Source of the DNA: an uncultured Tateyamaria sp.
GTDB lineage: Bacteria; Pseudomonadota; Alphaproteobacteria; Rhodobacterales; Rhodobacteraceae
Reading direction: 5' to 3'
Assembly (NCBI RefSeq): GCF_947494755.1
Contig: NZ_CANLVZ010000017.1
Location: 1 to 64,000 of the forward strand
DNA length: 64,000 bases
Part shown: piece after piece, positions 27,294 to 36,034 of the stretch
Position numbering within the stretch: position 1 is the stretch's first letter
Layout: each line of letters opens with the position of its first letter
Made by a program: the position numbers and the translations under genes
The notes under the pieces: generated by a model
What the model saw: the letters and a program-made list of their open reading frames with translations, nothing else
Told to the model about the DNA's origin: nothing
Database searches by the model: none

Positions 27294-28295
27294 CTATCCG
27301 ATCGGATGCCGATACCCGGCGGAATAGGCACCGGTCAGGTGGTGTTCAAGCTGGCGTTCGATATCGCCAAGCAGGGATGAGGCCCCGAACCGGAACAGAT
27401 CGGGCATCAGCCAGCGATCCCCCAACTCTTCCTTGATGAGCGACAGGTACACCAGCGCGTCCTTGGCCTTGGAAATCCCGCCAGCGGGTTTGTAGCCCAC
27501 CCGATATCCCGTCGCCTCGAAATAGTCGCGGATCGCGCGGATCATCACCAGGCTGACGGGCAGGGTCGCGTTCACGCTTTCCTTGCCGGTCGAGGTCTTG
27601 ATGAAATCCGCGCCCGCCATCATGCACACAAGCGAGGCGCGCGCGACATTGCGCAAGCTGCCAAGCTCGCCCGTGGCCAGGATGGCCTTGACGTGAGCAT
27701 GCCCGCAAGCTTCGCGCATTTCGGCCATTTCATCAAAAAGCGCCTGCCAGTTCCCTTCGAGAACGTGACGGCGCGAGATCACGATATCGATTTCTTCCGC
27801 CCCTGCGGCCACGCTTTCGCGCACCTCCTGAATGCGAAGGCGGAAGGGTGTCAGTCCGGCAGGAAACCCGGTGGATACAGCGGCCACAGGAATGCCTGAC
27901 CCTTTCAGTGCGGTCACGGCGGCGGGGATCATCTCGTGATAAACGCAGACCGCGCCGGTTGTGAGGTCCGGCATGCCAAGCGCCTCAAGCATCTGCGCGC
28001 TTACAGGTTGGCGCGCCTTGGCACAGAGCCGCCCGACGCGGCGCACCGTGTCATCGCCCGATAGGGTTGTGAGATCAATCAGGCTGACGGCTTTCAGCAA
28101 CCAAGCGGCCTGATGATCCTTCTTGATCGACCGTCGCCCCGGCAGTGTTGCGCAGCGCCGTTCGATCGCCGAGGTGTTGGCCTGCACGCGTCGCACCCAG
28201 TCCATATCCAGCGCCATGCCGGGATTGCGCGGCTCGGTCACTTGCGGCAATTGGGCGGTGCCCGTCTGCGTGGTGTTGGTTGGTGTCTTGTGCAT
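27294..28295 (-). CDS. deoC: Deoxyribose-phosphate aldolase
   Basis: DeoC splits 2-deoxyribose-5-phosphate into glyceraldehyde-3-phosphate and acetaldehyde during deoxynucleoside catabolism. The Schiff-base lysine is in ADFIKTSTGKESVN, the second lysine in VGYKPAGGISKA, and an EIDIVISRRHVLEGNW segment completes the barrel. At 333 residues it is longer than the E. coli enzyme and closer to the eukaryote-like DERA length, with a ~70-residue N-terminal extension. The ATG at 28295 follows AGAGGA. It heads an operon with the DUF1272 protein and ALDH16, which could oxidise the acetaldehyde. It is divergent from sitA. Confidence 0.95.
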   Translation of the reverse strand: MHKTPTNTTQTGTAQLPQVTEPRNPGMALDMDWVRRVQANTSAIERRCATLPGRRSIKKDHQAAWLLKAVSLIDLTTLSGDDTVRRVGRLCAKARQPVSAQMLEALGMPDLTTGAVCVYHEMIPAAVTALKGSGIPVAAVSTGFPAGLTPFRLRIQEVRESVAAGAEEIDIVISRRHVLEGNWQALFDEMAEMREACGHAHVKAILATGELGSLRNVARASLVCMMAGADFIKTSTGKESVNATLPVSLVMIRAIRDYFEATGYRVGYKPAGGISKAKDALVYLSLIKEELGDRWLMPDLFRFGASSLLGDIERQLEHHLTGAYSAGYRHPIG

Positions 28296-28425
28296 GGGAA
28301 GGATCCTCTCGGACGATGCAGGTATCCGAAGTGGCATGGCCTGCGTCATTTGGCAAGCGGTGCCGCGGCGGCGCGGGCTGGCCTGGGCCGACATCTTCCA
28401 CCAGTAGAGCACACCGTAGTGTGAT

Positions 28426-28470
28426 TGCGAGTCATTCGCATTCTCATTGACTTTCTGCGAATGACTCTCA
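28426..28470. promoter_or_regulatory. Inverted-repeat operator ahead of sitABCD (Mur/Fur-type candidate)
   Basis: GAGTCATTCGCA (28429-28440) is repeated perfectly inverted as TGCGAATGACTC (28456-28467), with 15 bases between. The first arm lies in a smaller palindrome, TGCGAGTCATTCGCA (28426-28440), resembling the TGCAAAT-type boxes of the alphaproteobacterial manganese regulator Mur (Fur family). It ends about 12 bp before the sitA start, fitting repression by metal. It could also affect the divergent deoC operon. Confidence 0.65.
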
Positions 28471-28481
28471 TATTCATTCCC

Positions 28482-29453
28482 ATGACGCACAACTTACCCC
28501 TTTACCCGTCTAGGCGCGCCGTCTTGGCCGGGCTATCGGCCTTAGCGGCAACGCCTGCCTTTGCGGCCTCCAAGCTGAACATCGTCGCCACGACCGGTAT
28601 GATTGCAGACCTCGTGCGCAGCATTGGCGGCACAGGTGTTGAGGTCGAAGGGCTAATGGGCGCAGGCGTTGACCCGCACGCCTATCGTCAGACCCGCAGC
28701 GATATTGTGGCCATGACCCGCGCGGATGCGGTCATGTGGCATGGCTTGTATCTCGAGGCACAGATGGAGGCGTTCTTTGAAGATCTGGGCCGCCAGCGCC
28801 CGGTCCGCGCGATTGCCGCGACGGTGGACAAGGATCGCCTGCTTGCTCACGAGGATTATCAGGGGCGCTATGACCCGCATATCTGGATGGACCCCGATCT
28901 TTGGGTGGAATGTGTCCCTGCGGTCGTGCAGGCGCTGAGTGCTTTGCGCCCGAAGGGCAAGGCGATGTTCGAGGACAATGCAGCACAGTTTGTGGCCGAG
29001 GCGCAGGTGTTGCAGGGATACGCGCGGGACACGCTGGCTGAGGTTCCGGCCGAGCGGCGCGTGCTGCTGACTGCCCATGATGCGTTTGGTTATTTCGGGG
29101 CGGCCTATGACTTTGAAGTGCTCGGCATTCAGGGCATTTCCACCGAAAGCGAAGCGGGCCTGAACCGCATCAGCACATTGGTGGACACGCTGGTGGAGCG
29201 CCAATTGCCTGCGGTGTTTGTGGAAACCTCGGTTTCTGATCGCAACATTCGCGCCCTTGTCGAAGGGGCTGCGGCCCGCGGCCACACCGTCGCCATTGGC
29301 GGCTCGCTGTTTTCGGACGCGATGGGGCCGGATGGCACCTATGAGGGCACATGGCTGGGCATGATCGACCACAACGTCACCACAATCGCCCGCGCGCTGG
29401 GCGCTGATGTGCCCGCAACGGGCCGATTGGGCAAACTCAAGGGGGCGGCATGA
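28482..29453 (+). CDS. sitA: Metal ABC transporter substrate-binding protein (Sit/Mnt type)
   Basis: A 323-residue cluster A-I metal-binding protein, the periplasmic receptor of a Mn2+/Fe2+ importer. The four expected ligands are present: His in GAGVDPHAYRQT, His in YDPHIWMDP, Glu in FVETSVSDRN and Asp in SLFSDAMG. There is no His-rich loop as in ZnuA, which favours manganese or iron over zinc. The signal peptide contains SRRAVLAG, a possible Tat-like twin arginine. I chose the ATG at 28482, although no good ribosome-binding site precedes it; an ATG at 28461 would lie inside the operator. Its end overlaps sitB as ATGA. Confidence 0.9.
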   Translation: MTHNLPLYPSRRAVLAGLSALAATPAFAASKLNIVATTGMIADLVRSIGGTGVEVEGLMGAGVDPHAYRQTRSDIVAMTRADAVMWHGLYLEAQMEAFFEDLGRQRPVRAIAATVDKDRLLAHEDYQGRYDPHIWMDPDLWVECVPAVVQALSALRPKGKAMFEDNAAQFVAEAQVLQGYARDTLAEVPAERRVLLTAHDAFGYFGAAYDFEVLGIQGISTESEAGLNRISTLVDTLVERQLPAVFVETSVSDRNIRALVEGAAARGHTVAIGGSLFSDAMGPDGTYEGTWLGMIDHNVTTIARALGADVPATGRLGKLKGAA

Positions 29454-30250
29454 GCATTTCGCTGGTAACAGATCGGACCGCATCGGACGAAGACGCGCGG
29501 ATGGCCAGCCCTCTGGCGATCCGTGGCATGACCGTCTCCTACGGGCAAACCCCGGCGGTGTTTTCGGTGGATGTGACCGTGCGTGCCGGTTCCATGACTG
29601 CGATTGTGGGGCCGAACGGAGCGGGTAAATCAACATTGCTCAAGGCCGCCTTGCAGGTGATCAAACCGCTTGCGGGTACGGTGAGCGTCTTTGGCAAACC
29701 ACTGGCCCAGATGCGCGACCGGATCGCCTATGTGCCGCAGCGCGCCAGCGTCGATTGGGATTTCCCGACCCGTGTGATCGATGTGGTCACGATGGGCATG
29801 TACCGCCAGCTGGGTTTGCTGGGTCGGGTGCGGAGCCATCACCGCGCGGCGGCCATGGCAAGTTTGACCCGCGTGGGCATGGCCGACTTTGCGACCCGTC
29901 AGATCGGACAATTGTCAGGGGGGCAGCAACAGCGTGTTTTCCTCGCCCGCGCCTTGGCGCAAGAGGCGGAGATCTATGTGCTGGATGAACCCTTTGCCGG
30001 GGTCGATGCGGCCACCGAAAAGGCGATCATCGCTGTGCTGAAAGAACTGCGCGATGCGGGCCGCACCGTGCTGGCTGTGCACCACGATCTTGCCACTGTG
30101 CCCGAGTATTTTGACGACGTCGTGTTGCTGAACACCCAAGTGGTTGCGGCAGGGCCTGTTGAAGAGGTGTTCACGGATGCCAATCTGCACGCGACCTATG
30201 GCGGCCGTCTGACTACCGCGCGCATTGATCCCGAAAGCGTGGCAGGCTAG
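29450..30250 (+). CDS. sitB: Metal ABC transporter ATP-binding protein
   Basis: The 266-residue ATPase of the Sit-type importer. Walker A is GPNGAGKST, the Q-loop is in YVPQRASVDWDFP, the ABC signature is LSGGQQQR, Walker B is EIYVLDEPFAGVD and the switch histidine is in AVHHDLATV. The VDWDFP-type sequence after the Q-loop is typical of the Mn/Zn ABC subfamily. It overlaps sitA by 4 bp and ends 3 bp before sitC. It would sit on the cytoplasmic face, bound to SitC and SitD. Confidence 0.94.
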   Translation: MSISLVTDRTASDEDARMASPLAIRGMTVSYGQTPAVFSVDVTVRAGSMTAIVGPNGAGKSTLLKAALQVIKPLAGTVSVFGKPLAQMRDRIAYVPQRASVDWDFPTRVIDVVTMGMYRQLGLLGRVRSHHRAAAMASLTRVGMADFATRQIGQLSGGQQQRVFLARALAQEAEIYVLDEPFAGVDAATEKAIIAVLKELRDAGRTVLAVHHDLATVPEYFDDVVLLNTQVVAAGPVEEVFTDANLHATYGGRLTTARIDPESVAG

Positions 30251-30253
30251 CCC

Positions 30254-31456
30254 ATGTTGGCCGATGCGCTGCTGTTGCAGCTTGGCTATAACGCGACCCT
30301 CGTGACGATTGGTGCCTGTCTGTTGGGCATTGCCGCGGGCGTGGCCGGCACCTTCCTTTTTCTACGCAAACGTGCGCTGGTCAGTGACGCCATCAGCCAC
30401 GCGACATTGCCGGGCGTCGGGCTGGCCTTCATCCTCATGGTTGGGATGGGCGGTGATGGGCGATCCTTGTTGGGACTGCTTGTGGGTGCTGGAATTTCAG
30501 CGGCCATCGGGCTGCTTTGCGTGCATTGGCTGACAACCCGCACCCGACTGGGCGAAGACGCGGCGATCGGTGCCGTCCTGTCAGTCTTCTTCGGCTTTGG
30601 TATCGTCATCCTGACCATCATTCAGACCATGAACGCGGGCCGTCAGGCGGGGCTGGAAGGGTTTTTGCTTGGCTCGACCGCAGGCATGTTGCGCGGCGAT
30701 GCGATCTTGCTGGCCGTGTCGGCGGCGCTGGTGCTGGTGTTGGTGCTGATCCTGCGCCGACCGCTGGAACTGGCCGCGTTTGATCCCGGCTATGCCCAAG
30801 CGACGGGCTGGTCGATGGGCCGGATTGATCTGGCGATGATGGGGATTGTTCTGGTGGTCACGGTGGTGGGCCTCAAGGTGGTCGGCCTGATCCTGATCGT
30901 TGCACTTTTGATTGTGCCTGCGGTCACCGCGCGGTTCTGGACCGAGCGGGCGGGTCACGTGGTGATCATAGCCGGGGCCGTTGGGGGCGTATCGGGCTAT
31001 GTGGGGGCCGCGATGTCTGCCATCGCACCGGCCTTGCCCACCGGACCGATTGTCGTTTTGGTCGGGTTTGCGATGTTTCTGGTGTCGCTTTTGCTGTCCC
31101 CGGGGCGCGGTGTTCTGGCGTCGGTCCTGATGCACTGGCGGTATCAGCGGCGGGTCCACATGCGTCAGGGATTGCTGGCGCTGGCCCAGGGGCAACCCAT
31201 CTTTGAAACGCTCACCCACCGTCTGTTGCGCCGTGCCGGTTTGATCCTGCCGGACGGTGTGCCTACAAGCGAGGGGCAGGCGGCAGCGGCCAAGGCGCTG
31301 CTGGATGAAACCCGCTGGTCCATCGTGCGCGCCGATCAAAGCTTTGCCGCGGCCGCGACCCGCTATGATGGGCTGACAGCGATTGAAACGGTGCTGACCC
31401 CGGATCAGCTGAACGAGGTCGATGCACGGATCAAAGCCCCCGAGGTGGTCGCATGA
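30254..31456 (+). CDS. sitC: Metal ABC transporter permease with C-terminal extension
   Basis: An ABC-3 family permease of 400 residues. The first ~290 residues carry eight or so membrane spans, with SDAISHATLPGVGLAF early and VVGLKVVGLILIVALLIVPA later, both typical of the family. A soluble extension of ~100 residues follows (from LMHWRYQRR to the end), containing LTHRLLRRAGLILPDG and DGLTAIETVLTPDQLNEVDA. Similar extensions in Mnt/Tro permeases have a winged-helix or MntR-like character, but I cannot confirm that here. The two-permease arrangement with sitD separates this system from single-permease ZnuB. Confidence 0.9.
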   Translation: MLADALLLQLGYNATLVTIGACLLGIAAGVAGTFLFLRKRALVSDAISHATLPGVGLAFILMVGMGGDGRSLLGLLVGAGISAAIGLLCVHWLTTRTRLGEDAAIGAVLSVFFGFGIVILTIIQTMNAGRQAGLEGFLLGSTAGMLRGDAILLAVSAALVLVLVLILRRPLELAAFDPGYAQATGWSMGRIDLAMMGIVLVVTVVGLKVVGLILIVALLIVPAVTARFWTERAGHVVIIAGAVGGVSGYVGAAMSAIAPALPTGPIVVLVGFAMFLVSLLLSPGRGVLASVLMHWRYQRRVHMRQGLLALAQGQPIFETLTHRLLRRAGLILPDGVPTSEGQAAAAKALLDETRWSIVRADQSFAAAATRYDGLTAIETVLTPDQLNEVDARIKAPEVVA

Positions 31457-32367
31457 TGGGGTCTGAGTTTGTCGCTCTGTCGCTGCCCCCCATTCTAATC
31501 GGGGTTTGCGTGGCCGTGGCCTGTGCGCTGCCGGGTAATTTCCTGTTGCTGCGCCGGCAGGCGTTGATCGGGGATGCAATCAGCCATGTGGTCTTGCCCG
31601 GCATCGTGGTGGCGTTTTTGCTGACCGGTGTGGTTGCGGCGGGGCCTATGTTGCTGGGGGCTGCGGGCGCGGCGGTGCTTTCGGTGATTGCCATTGATCT
31701 CATCCGACGCCTTGGCCGGATCGAGGCGGGCGCAGCCATGGGCGTCGTCTTTACGGCGATGTTTGCAGGTGGGGTTTTGCTGCTGGAACGCTCGGACACA
31801 TCAAGCGTCCATTTGGATGTGGAACACGCACTGTTCGGCAACCTTGAAAGCCTGATCTGGCTGGATGCGCGGGGATGGTCGTCTTTGTTGGATCCTGCAG
31901 CACTGGCAGGCTTGCCGGTTGAATTGCCGCGCATGGCCATTGCGCTTGTGGTGGTGGCCGCATTCCTGTGGCTGTTCTGGCGACCGCTTGCCCTAGCCAC
32001 TTTTGATGAAGGGTTCGCGCGAGGTCTGGGTCTTCCAACCGAGCCTTTGGGACTGGCGCTGGTGGTGGTGTCGGCCATTGCAGCGGTGGCGGCGTTCGAC
32101 GCGGTGGGGTCGATCATCGTGATCGCGATGTTCATCTGTCCACCCGCTGCGGCGCGGATGATGACCAACCGGCTTGGGCATCAGGTGGCATGGTCTGCCG
32201 CTTTTGCGACCCTCTCGGCGATCATCGGCTATGTGCTGGCGGGGTATGGGCCGATCTGGATCGGTGCATCCGCGTCTGTCAGCGCGGCGGGAATGATTGC
32301 GACTGTATCTGGCGTGATACTGGGGATCGCTGCCGTGGCAGGGCCGCACCGCGACAAGGTCAGTTAG
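31453..32367 (+). CDS. sitD: Metal ABC transporter permease
   Basis: The second ABC-3 permease of the importer, 304 residues with about eight membrane spans. Family segments are GDAISHVVLPGIVVAFLL in the N-half and FDAVGSIIVIAMFICPPAAA in the C-half. It lacks the soluble extension of SitC. It overlaps sitC by ATGA and is the last gene of the operon. The next gene, map, converges on it with a 27-bp gap and no clear terminator hairpin. Confidence 0.92.
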   Translation: MMGSEFVALSLPPILIGVCVAVACALPGNFLLLRRQALIGDAISHVVLPGIVVAFLLTGVVAAGPMLLGAAGAAVLSVIAIDLIRRLGRIEAGAAMGVVFTAMFAGGVLLLERSDTSSVHLDVEHALFGNLESLIWLDARGWSSLLDPAALAGLPVELPRMAIALVVVAAFLWLFWRPLALATFDEGFARGLGLPTEPLGLALVVVSAIAAVAAFDAVGSIIVIAMFICPPAAARMMTNRLGHQVAWSAAFATLSAIIGYVLAGYGPIWIGASASVSAAGMIATVSGVILGIAAVAGPHRDKVS

Positions 32368-32394
32368 GTAAGGCGGAGGTGTCCTCCGCCCCGC

Positions 32395-33219
32395 TTATCC
32401 ATATGTCGGATGGAACGTGCGCGCAGGCGACAGCGTGAAAATCTCGAACCCATCCTCGGTCACACCAACGGAGTGTTCGAACTGCGCTGACAGTGATTTG
32501 TCACGCGTCACAGCCGTCCAGTCATCGGACAAGGTCTTGGTCTCGGGACGGCCCAGATTGACCATCGGTTCGATGGTAAAGAACATGCCCGGCTCCAACA
32601 CAGCGCCCGTGCCGGGGCGGCCATAGTGCAGCACATTGGGCGGCGCGTGGAACACACGGCCCAGCCCGTGGCCGCAGAAATCGCGGACAACCGACATCCG
32701 ATGGGATTCAACGAACCCCTGAATGGCATGGCCGATATCACCAAAGGTGTTGCCGGGCTTGACCGCCTCAATGCCGCGCATCAGGGCATCATGGGTCACC
32801 TCGATCAGACGCTCTGCCTTGCGGGGCAGCTTACCTGCCACATACATCCGGCTTGTGTCGCCAAACCAGCCATCCACGATCACCGTGACGTCGATGTTCA
32901 GGATGTCGCCATCCTTCAGCACCTTGTCACCCGGGATGCCGTGGCACACGACGTGGTTCACGCTGATGCAACTGGCATGCTTGTAGCCTTTGTAGCCGAT
33001 GGTCGCCGATTTGGCACCGGCCGCGTCCACCATGTCGGTGATGATCTTGTCGATGGCACCGGTCGTCTGGCCGGGGAAGACATGCACGCTCATCCCATCC
33101 AGAATTTCCGCTGCCAGCTTGCCAGCGGCATGCATTCCGGCAAAGTCGGCGGCGTCATAAATGCGGATGCCATCCTTTGTCAGACGGCCACGGCTTTCTT
33201 GATCCAATTTCGGCTCCAT
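32395..33219 (-). CDS. map: Methionine aminopeptidase, type I
   Basis: This enzyme removes the initiator methionine from new proteins. The 274 residues show all metal ligands: two aspartates in NIDVTVIVDGWFGDTSRMY, the histidine in CGHGLGRVFHAPPN, the glutamate in FFTIEPMVNLG and the last glutamate in AQFEHSVGVTEDG. The substrate-side histidine is in NHVVCHGIPG. I chose the ATG at 33219; an ATG at 33240 would add seven residues and neither has a strong ribosome-binding site. It lies just downstream of sfsA on the same strand. Confidence 0.96.
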   Translation of the reverse strand: MEPKLDQESRGRLTKDGIRIYDAADFAGMHAAGKLAAEILDGMSVHVFPGQTTGAIDKIITDMVDAAGAKSATIGYKGYKHASCISVNHVVCHGIPGDKVLKDGDILNIDVTVIVDGWFGDTSRMYVAGKLPRKAERLIEVTHDALMRGIEAVKPGNTFGDIGHAIQGFVESHRMSVVRDFCGHGLGRVFHAPPNVLHYGRPGTGAVLEPGMFFTIEPMVNLGRPETKTLSDDWTAVTRDKSLSAQFEHSVGVTEDGFEIFTLSPARTFHPTYG

Positions 33220-33274
33220 CGGCGAAAAATTTGGCGGCATCCTACTGCACTGCGGCAAAAAGGGCCAGTCCGCG

Positions 33275-33979
33275 TCAGATGCAGACCGACATCGGGCCCG
33301 CCACGGTGACTCCCGTGGGGCTAATATGGGTCCCAAGGCACAGGGTTTCCACCCCCGCCCCCGACGCCTGTGCATAGCGGGCCGCGTAGGTGGGGTCGAT
33401 ATCGGCGGCAAGCGCAAAGCGATCACAGTCCGTGCGCTGCACAAGATACAGCATGACGGCCCGGTGTCCCGTCCCTGCCATTTCTGCCAGCGCGTCCAGA
33501 TGCTTGGCCCCGCGTGCAGTTACGCTGTCGGGGAACTCAGCCAGGCCGGGTGCGCGCGACAGGGTCACGGATTTCACTTCGACATAGGCGTCGGGCAGGC
33601 TCGCGCCTCGCAGCAGAAAATCAATGCGGCTGTTTTCACCGTACTTCTGTTCCGGACGCACGGTTGTGTAGCCTTCAAAGCCCGGCACTTCGCCCGCTTT
33701 GAGCGCCGCTTTGAGCGCGCGATTGGGCACCGAGGTATCAACGCCAGTGAAATGCCCGTTTTCATGTTCGACCAGGCGCCAGCCGAATTTCAGCTTTTTT
33801 CTGGGATCGTCATTGGGCTCGAGCCAGACTTTGGTCCCTGGCACCGCCAGCCCCATCATCGAGCCGGGATTGGCACAGTGCGCCACGACCTCGCGCCCGT
33901 CCGCCAGCGTACAATCGGCCAGAAAGCGTTTATGGCGGCGGATCAGGGTGGCGGGCACAAGTTCGGTTTGAAAGCGCAT
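33275..33979 (-). CDS. sfsA: SfsA family protein (sugar fermentation stimulation protein)
   Basis: A 234-residue SfsA family protein. The motifs are plain: LIRRHKRFLADCTLADG at the N-terminus, AHCANPGSMMGL, and the nuclease-like core SRIDFLLRG then AYVEVKSVTL and FPDSVTARGAKHLDAL. The family was named for stimulating maltose use in E. coli, but the fold resembles a nuclease with DNA-binding ability; its true role is unsettled. The ATG at 33979 is preferred because the conserved region begins right after it. It is divergent from the cinA-like gene with 48 bp between. Confidence 0.94.
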   Translation of the reverse strand: MRFQTELVPATLIRRHKRFLADCTLADGREVVAHCANPGSMMGLAVPGTKVWLEPNDDPRKKLKFGWRLVEHENGHFTGVDTSVPNRALKAALKAGEVPGFEGYTTVRPEQKYGENSRIDFLLRGASLPDAYVEVKSVTLSRAPGLAEFPDSVTARGAKHLDALAEMAGTGHRAVMLYLVQRTDCDRFALAADIDPTYAARYAQASGAGVETLCLGTHISPTGVTVAGPMSVCI

Positions 33980-34027
33980 GGGGGCAGGCCTATACCGTGT
34001 CTCAGCGATGCTCAAGGAGGCCCCATC

Positions 34028-34750
34028 ATGCCCAACCCCACCGCCGCCATGCTGGTGATCGGAGACGAGATTTTGTCGGGCCGCACGCGTGATGCCAACA
34101 TGCATCATCTGGCGGGGCAGTTGACGGATCATGGCGTCAGCCTGAGCGAAGTGCGCATCGTCAGCGATGACCGCGATGCCATAGTGGATGCCGTGCGGGC
34201 GCTGTCAGCCGCCTACGACACTGTGTTCACCTCCGGCGGCATCGGTCCAACCCATGACGATATCACGGCCGATTGCATTGCCGCCGCCTTTGAGGCCCAT
34301 ATCGACGTGCGCGATGATGCCCGCGCGATCCTTGCGGCCCATTACGCGAAATCCGGCACCGAGCTGAACACCGCCCGTCTGCGCATGGCGCGTATCCCTG
34401 ACGGCGCAACCTTGATCGACAATCCGGTTTCTGCCGCGCCGGGTTTCACCTTGGGCAACGTACATGTGATGGCCGGTGTCCCGTCGGTGTTTCAGGCCAT
34501 GGTGGCCTCGGTGATCCCGACGCTGACGGGCGGTGCGCCGTTGATTTCGAAAACCTTGCGGATAGAGCGGGGGGAGGGCGATATCGCCGGCCCTTTGGGT
34601 GAGCTTGCGGCGCAGTACCCCGAGCTTAGCATTGGGTCCTACCCCTTTCAGAAGGATGGCAGATACGGTGCAAATATCGTGATCCGTGGCACGGATGGGG
34701 CCGAAGTTGATACAGCCATCGACGCCTTGGCCCAGCACTTCCCCGCATGA
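34028..34750 (+). CDS. CinA-like molybdopterin-binding-domain protein
   Basis: A 240-residue protein consisting of the MoCF-type domain of CinA (competence/damage-inducible protein A). It contains AAMLVIGDEILSGRTRDANM, FTSGGIGPTHDDITAD and NPVSAAPGFTLGNVHVMAGV. The C-terminal nicotinamide-mononucleotide amidohydrolase domain of full CinA is absent. In related proteins the MoCF domain hydrolyses ADP-ribose or similar pyrophosphates. The ATG at 34028 has a strong AAGGAGG site; a longer reading back to 33326 is antisense to sfsA. It overlaps the next gene by ATGA. Confidence 0.9.
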   Translation: MPNPTAAMLVIGDEILSGRTRDANMHHLAGQLTDHGVSLSEVRIVSDDRDAIVDAVRALSAAYDTVFTSGGIGPTHDDITADCIAAAFEAHIDVRDDARAILAAHYAKSGTELNTARLRMARIPDGATLIDNPVSAAPGFTLGNVHVMAGVPSVFQAMVASVIPTLTGGAPLISKTLRIERGEGDIAGPLGELAAQYPELSIGSYPFQKDGRYGANIVIRGTDGAEVDTAIDALAQHFPA

Positions 34751-35469
34751 TCGAACCAAGGGCCTTTTATGACGCTATCGAGGGCACATGGCCGCCCGCT
34801 CAGACCAAGGCGGTTGGTCCATGGCTGATCCGCGATGGACGGGGGGGCGGCAAGCGGGTGTCTGCAGCGACCGCAATGCGCGCCGTGACTGACGTGGATG
34901 TGCCAGAGGCCGAAGCGGCCATGCGCGCGCTTGGGCAGACGCCGCTGTTCATGATCCGCAACGAGGATGCCGCGCTGGATGGGATCCTTGCCGCGCGCGG
35001 CTACACCATCATTGATCCGACAAACGGATACTGTATCGCACCCGCTGCATTGACGAACACGCCCATCCCGCGCGTTACCACATTCGCGATCTGGGAACCG
35101 CTGGCGATCATGGGTGAAATCTGGGCCAAGGGCGGGATCGGACCTACCCGCCTTGATGTGATGGCGCGGGCCAGGATCAAGACCGGCATTCTTGCCCGTT
35201 GGAATGAAAAACCTGCCGGTGTCGCCTTTGTCGCGCTGCACGATGGGATTGCGATGGTGCACGCGGTCGAAGTCCTGCCGCATCAGCGTCGCCGGGGCGT
35301 TGCCCAGTGGATCATGCGGCAGGCCGCTTTTTGGGCGCAGGATCAGGGCGCGACCACTCTGGCGGTTTTGACCACGACGTCCAATGATGCGGCCAATGGG
35401 CTTTATCAGCGGTTGGGTTTTCAGCCTATGCCGGGCTATCATTACCGTACCGCTCCGGAGGATACATGA
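34747..35469 (+). CDS. GNAT-family N-acetyltransferase
   Basis: A 240-residue acetyltransferase. The C-terminal half carries the GNAT core: AMVHAVEVLPHQRRRGVAQW is the beta4/acetyl-CoA pyrophosphate-binding region with the QRRRGV loop, followed by TLAVLTTTSNDAANGLYQRL and GFQPMPGYHYR. The N-terminal ~110 residues form a second, degenerate GNAT-like half. It is coupled on both sides by ATGA overlaps to the cinA-like and AhpD-like genes, so the three are one unit. The acceptor is unknown. Confidence 0.82.
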   Translation: MIEPRAFYDAIEGTWPPAQTKAVGPWLIRDGRGGGKRVSAATAMRAVTDVDVPEAEAAMRALGQTPLFMIRNEDAALDGILAARGYTIIDPTNGYCIAPAALTNTPIPRVTTFAIWEPLAIMGEIWAKGGIGPTRLDVMARARIKTGILARWNEKPAGVAFVALHDGIAMVHAVEVLPHQRRRGVAQWIMRQAAFWAQDQGATTLAVLTTTSNDAANGLYQRLGFQPMPGYHYRTAPEDT

Positions 35470-36032
35470 CAGACCGCCCTACCGCCCTCGACCTGCCCAT
35501 GGTCGACCCGCTGCCTGAAGCGACCCAAAAATATTTCGATATCTGTCAAGACAAGCTGGGGATGGTCCCGAATGTGCTGCGCGCCCATGCGTTTGATATC
35601 GACAAGCTGAACGCGTTTGCGGCGCTCTATAACGATCTGATGCTGGCCGACAGCGGGCTGACCAAGCTGGAGCGCGAGATGATCGCGGTCGTCGTGAGCG
35701 CGACCAACCATTGTTACTATTGCCTGACGGCACACGGCGCTGCGGTACGGCAATTGTCGGGCAACCCGATCTTGGGCGAGCAGTTGGTGATGAATTGGCG
35801 GGTCGCGGATGTGACCCGGCGCCAGCGCGCGATGCTGCAGTTCGCCGAGAAAGTGACGCGCGCCTCGGCCCAGATCAGCGAAGAGGATCGCCAAGGGTTG
35901 CGTGATGTCGGCCTCAGTGATCGCGACATTTGGGACGTGATCAATGTGGCCGCATTTTTCAACATGTCCAACCGGGTGGCCAGCGCGACCGCGATGCAGC
36001 CCAATGACGACTACCACAGGCAGGCCCGTTAA
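35466..36032 (+). CDS. AhpD-like / carboxymuconolactone decarboxylase family protein
   Basis: A 188-residue all-helical protein of the peroxidase-related AhpD-like group. The redox motif ATNHCYYCLTAHGAAV holds the CxxC pair and distal histidine near residue 83. EREMIAVVVSATNHCYYC and IWDVINVAAFFNMSNRVA are typical of the family. It would reduce peroxides with thiols in the cytoplasm; activity is inferred. It overlaps the GNAT gene by 4 bp and ends 2 bp before the OmpA-like gene. Confidence 0.88.
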   Translation: MTDRPTALDLPMVDPLPEATQKYFDICQDKLGMVPNVLRAHAFDIDKLNAFAALYNDLMLADSGLTKLEREMIAVVVSATNHCYYCLTAHGAAVRQLSGNPILGEQLVMNWRVADVTRRQRAMLQFAEKVTRASAQISEEDRQGLRDVGLSDRDIWDVINVAAFFNMSNRVASATAMQPNDDYHRQAR

Positions 36033-36034
36033 GC

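Noticed and set aside
30581-31579. 332-codon minus-strand frame
   Set aside because: Antisense to sitC; low-complexity His/Gln/Arg sequence typical of a shadow frame.
33326-34027. Long N-terminal extension of the CinA-like gene
   Set aside because: This part is antisense to sfsA; the ATG at 34028 has a strong AAGGAGG site and the conserved domain starts there.
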